The translations under genes and the position numbers were made by a program. A stretch of 40,122 bases of DNA from Folioceros fuciformis (lineage: Eukaryota; Anthocerotophyta; Anthocerotopsida; Anthocerotales), in contig JBNGIO010005938.1 of NCBI GenBank assembly GCA_049999805.1, positions 72,434 through 112,555 on the forward strand. Direction: 5' to 3'. The notes under the pieces are model-generated. The model worked only from the letters and a program-made list of their open reading frames with translations. It searched no databases and had not been told where the DNA came from. Below are positions 38,422 through 40,122 of the stretch, piece by piece; within the stretch, counting starts at the first letter, position 1; the number at the start of each line of letters is the position of its first letter.

Positions 38422-39560
38422 AGCTACTACCGGCGTTCTTCTGAGAGTCCGTTGTCTTGGACCGGTGAAATCCACTCGCAGCTGCTCATACCGTATTGGA
38501 GTCCGTAGTTTGTCCTAGATTTGTATTGGGAGCACCAGTTCCAGGCTGATCTACCTCTTTCTCGCATTCGCGCTCGGATGTTCCCAGGTTCCTGTGCTAA
38601 TATTGTGAACGGTGACAAGATTTTGCTGAATGGGTGCCTACCTCACAGTGACCAGACTTTTCACTGGACACTTGGAGGATGTAAACACTTCACTTCAGCA
38701 CACTGCAAGTTGTCATTTATTTTCTCTTGAATACAGACTGTAAGAGTTTTCTTTCAAGTGCCCGTCTCCTCGCCACGAACATTGTATTGAGCAAGAAGCC
38801 TGCAGTAGCTGGAGCGAGCTTGTACAGTCCAGCTAGCCTGACCTTGTCGTCTGTGGTAGATTATGGCCACCTGCAGTGCAGTGTTGGTATGCATTGTACA
38901 CATGTACTGTCATGAGGATCATGCATCTCTCATGCGCGTGCCACTGGCAGGGCCGTATGTGACATACACATACAAGGAAAAGGAAAAGGAAAAGCAGCTG
39001 GGCAAACAGGGAGGAACCTGGAGAGGGGCGCACTGGTGAAGCCAAGATCCTGTCGTACAGGGAGCCTATTTATGTAAGGTTTTGTATTATGCAAGCCATT
39101 TTATTTAAAACGTGGCCGTTCCTAGAACTTCGGGCTATTTGCTCCTATTTTGGAGGCTCACTCTGGGAGCCGATGTCGTGTGAGAGCTGCATCATCCGGC
39201 GTGCTGGAAAGAGCCGAAAGTCGGGTTGCATTTCTGTATAGAGAAAGTGAGTGTCGTGCGAGCGCCGCAGACTGCTCCTATAGTCCAGGACAATTGTCCT
39301 GACATTGTTCATCTGATGTGCATGCTGTGGACGGTGCCTGAAGCTTGGCCTCGCTACTGCTGCTTCTGTTCCCAAGCTTGGCCCTGCGACTGCTTCTGCT
39401 GCTTCATGTGGCAGTTGCTGTACAAGTTGAGGCCAGGAGGAGCTTGTGAGGTGGCCCGGGACATGGGGTGATGAAATGCCCCGCGCCGAAGCGGACGACT
39501 CCTTTGCATTTCGCAGAGTGTGAGCCGCCCAGCCCAGCCCAGCACCAAGAAACCCAGAAG
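38422..39560. other. Long spacer upstream of AMP deaminase
   Basis: 1.1 kb with no supported gene. It includes three GGAAAA units at about 38974-38993. The part close to 39561 is GC-rich and should be the AMP deaminase promoter and 5' UTR. Short open frames lack conserved features. Confidence 0.6.
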
Positions 39561-40122
39561 ATGGACGCCGTCAACAGCAAGGCGAGTTGGGTGATTGTGG
39601 CCTTGGCCGCCATGTTAGGGGCCAGCGTATCGGCGGTCTCGGCTTTCGTGCTGCACAAGCGCGCCCTGGACCACTGGATGGCCAAGACAGCGGAGTTGCG
39701 GCAGGCAAGCTTGGACAACGACGCCGGGGAGAGGGACAGCCGGAGGCGGAAAGGGCGGAGCTCTTCCCGCCAGCGCCACCTTGGGATGGCCAAGGACGTG
39801 CTGGGCAGCTCCAGTTCACTCTCCGACTCTGCCTACGGCAATGGAGACCAGAAGGTCCGGGGGCCTGCTGCTTACTTCGTCGTGCAGGACAGAGACGGCG
39901 AGTTGCACGCCTCCATGAGCTCCATCCCGCCCGGCCTGCCCCGAGTGCAGACGCGCAGAGAGGGTGCGCTCGTCACGTCTTGTCCTGTCTGCTATCCTTC
40001 CTCGATCGTCTCTTGCATGCCTGCTGGTGTTTCCCGTGTCGGCTTCATGTCGCAATTTGCATTACGCACTGGCGAATTGCTTTCCTCTCGAAATTGGGCT
40101 GCTGAGCGCTCGAGCTCTCTCA
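39561..40122 (+). CDS. AMPD: AMP deaminase, N-terminal exon (3' partial)
   Basis: Converts AMP to IMP and ammonia in purine metabolism; the plant form (FAC1) is membrane-anchored. Only exon 1 (39561-39963, 134 codons) is present. A GTGCGC donor at 39964 starts an intron that runs past the window end. The protein begins with a transmembrane segment (WVIVALAAMLGASVSAVSAF, residues 10-29), then ALDHWMAKTAELRQ, a basic Ser-rich region (RRRKGRSSSRQR) and SSIPPGLPRVQTRREG. The last matches the EIPPGLPRLHT block of Arabidopsis FAC1. The catalytic deaminase domain is outside the window, so identification rests on the N-terminal anchor and this motif. Confidence 0.8.
   Translation, partial: MDAVNSKASWVIVALAAMLGASVSAVSAFVLHKRALDHWMAKTAELRQASLDNDAGERDSRRRKGRSSSRQRHLGMAKDVLGSSSSLSDSAYGNGDQKVRGPAAYFVVQDRDGELHASMSSIPPGLPRVQTRREGALVTSCPVCYPSSIVSCMPAGVSRVGFMSQFALRTGELLSSRNWAAERSSSL

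Noticed and set aside
1-40122. tRNA, rRNA or other structured RNA genes
   Set aside because: No cloverleaf, rRNA segment or snoRNA box pair was recognised by eye. A covariance search could still find small ones.

Overview
The window is nuclear DNA of a land plant. Intron-rich genes with GT-AG introns of about 75-250 nt encode plant-type housekeeping proteins. Three very long, intronless PLS-class PPR genes with MYAKCG-type S motifs, together with high gene density and short introns, suggest a seed-free plant such as a bryophyte or lycophyte. The species cannot be fixed from the sequence. All exon models were drawn by hand from splice signals, reading phase and remembered homologues. No search was run.

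Layout. 1-1276 (+): RPN12, a 26S proteasome lid subunit, cut at its 5' end. 1575-5852 (+): UBP23/USP36-like deubiquitinase. 5853-9500: mostly AT-rich, with no intact gene; it holds a decayed Ty1/copia reverse transcriptase and small repeats. 9501-9952 (+): DPM3. 10099-10447 (+): small membrane protein. 10799-12283 (-): NIFK-type nucleolar RRM protein. 12999-14270 (+): gene with two tandem Alba-like domains. 14848-15473 (-): RBM7-like RRM protein, divergent from a small unknown protein at 15643-16315 (+). 17007-18593 (+): intronless cytosolic pyruvate kinase.

19360-31079 is a PPR cluster. PPR-A (+) faces PPR-B (-) tail to tail, and PPR-C (-) lies directly behind PPR-B. Each has conserved end caps around 6-8 near-identical ~309-bp coding units, and each stops after the E motifs with no DYW domain. 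A decayed fourth copy lies at about 31150-31790. After it come ALG9 (31902-34692 +), a secretory or membrane protein (35066-35858 +), a predicted plastid protein (36178-36942 -), a universal stress protein (37630-38421 +) and the first exon of AMP deaminase (39561 onward, +).

How the genes relate. DPM3 belongs to the synthase that makes dolichol-phosphate-mannose, the donor used by ALG9, so two steps of N-glycan precursor assembly lie in the window. The UBP23/USP36-like protein and NIFK are both expected in the nucleolus. The PPR proteins probably act on organellar RNA. The less usual observations are the PPR cluster with its variable coding repeat, a ~230-bp block shared by the 5' regions of NIFK and the intronless pyruvate kinase, and the Alba gene built by duplicating an exon pair together with its intron.
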